Assembly (NCBI GenBank): GCA_040755715.1
Contig: JBFLXN010000014.1
Location: 1 to 12,346, forward strand
Reading direction: 5' to 3'
Length of the DNA: 12,346 nt
Origin: JBFLXN01 sp040755715 [NCBI: Candidatus Edwardsbacteria bacterium]
Lineage (GTDB): Bacteria; Edwardsbacteria; AC1; JBFLXN01
Below the pieces are notes generated by a model. The model was not told the origin of the DNA. It worked only from the letters and a program-made list of their open reading frames with translations, and did not search any database. Positions 12,161 to 12,346 of the stretch are shown piece by piece. Each line of letters opens with the position of its first letter. Position 1 is the stretch's first letter. The translations under genes and the position numbers were made by a program.

Positions 12161-12346
12161 GGAAGGGCGGGGTTCATAACTTTCTCCTTCAAGTACAATT
12201 ACTAATTCTACAAAGTTACATGGAGGTACAGGTCCAACGTATTTGAACTTTATCCTTCCATCATAAATTGTGCTTAGTCTATCTACTAATCTATCAAATT
12301 CTTCCACCCGGGGCTTTTCTACCAAGAAAGCTAAGTTTGTTATCAT
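12158..12346 (-). CDS. GvpF/GvpL family, C-terminal end only (runs off right edge)
   Basis: The visible 62 residues (ITNLAFLVEKPRVEEFDRLV, then GRIKFKYVGPVPPCNFVELV) are the C-terminal part of a GvpF/L; family members are about 240-280 residues, so the ATG at 12346 is internal and the true start is beyond the window. It shares the GP.PP.(N/S)F motif with the GvpF/L at 5758-6522. The last four residues (PRPS and stop TAA) are encoded by the inserted element. Without the elements the frame would read on as EGESYEGKA and stop inside gvpG codons, a normal operon overlap. Confidence 0.88.
   Translation of the reverse strand: MITNLAFLVEKPRVEEFDRLVDRLSTIYDGRIKFKYVGPVPPCNFVELVIVLEGESYEPRPS

Larger units (their letters stand above)
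12017..12176 (-). mobile_element. GIY-YIG element, decayed copy (internal deletion)
   Basis: Body 12021-12172 (152 bp) has the same left end CCCCGCCCTTCCTAAA and a right end with one change (AGGAAGGGCAGGG), again between TGAA copies (12173-12176 and 12017-12020). Most of the nuclease gene is gone and two 26-bp palindromic units (12131-12156 and a drifted one at 12100-12125) sit in its place. Tandem order is TGAA-copy 2-TGAA-copy 1-TGAA. Confidence 0.75.
12018..12177 (-). pseudogene. Remnant of a second GIY-YIG nuclease gene
   Basis: The remnant keeps the first codons (ATG 12177, MNPALPK) and the C-terminal about 23 codons. The C-terminal DNA aligns with the intact copy as KKCKNSLAKLK-x-RLGIARKGRAG against KKFGSGLARLKSRLGIARKGRAG, with a one-base deletion near 12059-12062 that breaks the frame. 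The YIY, YIG and catalytic parts are absent. Its ATG is the original gvpG start codon. Confidence 0.75.

Noticed and set aside
12160-12346. The 62-codon frame at the right edge as a complete small gene starting at ATG 12346
   Set aside because: Its sequence is the C-terminal part of GvpF/L, so the ATG is internal and the gene is cut by the window.

Overview
The window is one long, tightly packed operon read entirely from the minus strand (right to left). It is moderately AT-rich, uses the standard bacterial code and has many strong AGGAGG-type ribosome sites and ATGA/GTGA gene overlaps. The core is a gas-vesicle (gvp) cluster: the C-terminal end of a GvpF/L, GvpG, a small double zinc ribbon, GvpO, a tandem ArsA/GET3-type ATPase, a second GvpG-like protein, a DnaJ-type zinc protein without J-domain, a GvpA/J-family shell protein with zinc ribbon, Hsp20 (GvpH-like), GvpK, GvpF/L, and a GvpJ-family protein fused to two GRAM/PH-like modules and a zinc ribbon. 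Downstream follow DnaK, a double AbrB-fold protein, a winged-helix/zinc-ribbon protein, a small internally repeated protein, a GRAM-like/Hsp20 fusion and two unrecognised genes. The host is probably an uncultured bacterium of a deep or candidate lineage; the phylum cannot be fixed from this sequence.

Functionally this is a chaperone-rich gas-vesicle-type assembly operon: two Hsp20 domains, a Hsp70, a free DnaJ zinc domain and a GET3-like ATPase surround the shell and accessory proteins. No canonical GvpA (WVR.S.V-type core) and no GvpN are present in the window, so the major shell gene may lie outside it, or the complex may be a divergent one. Recurrent modules (the same C-terminal zinc ribbon on both GvpA/J proteins, the same WxPGxxYxTxxRL GRAM-like signature three times) suggest proteins that dock to one another.

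The most unusual part is at 11724-12176, between gvpF/L and gvpG. Two copies of a small element lie in tandem, each with about 13-bp terminal inverted repeats and flanked by the 4-bp direct repeat TGAA. One is intact and is filled by a single 98-residue GIY-YIG nuclease ORF. The other is internally deleted and frameshifted. Deleting both copies on paper restores a perfect gvpG start (AAGGAG, 6 nt, ATG-AAG), so the elements landed in the start codon. The intact ORF uses the target for the TG of its start and for its TGA stop, and its last codons form a new ribosome site and GTG start for gvpG. A 26-bp palindrome with closely similar ends occurs twice, once within the deleted copy (flanked by TAAA) and once as an in-frame insert of ten codons inside the GvpJ-GRAM gene (flanked by TGAA). 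Together these look like an undescribed GIY-YIG-linked mobile element with tiny non-autonomous derivatives.

Other repeats sit in genes or short gaps: a GGGGACAGTCCCC double repeat in the ArsA gene, a CCCGCC hairpin in the Hsp20 gene, and short micro-repeats at 5692-5733, 8263-8320 and 10893-10939. No gene-free stretch exceeds 300 bases, and I see no tRNA, rRNA, CRISPR array or convincing factor-independent terminator.
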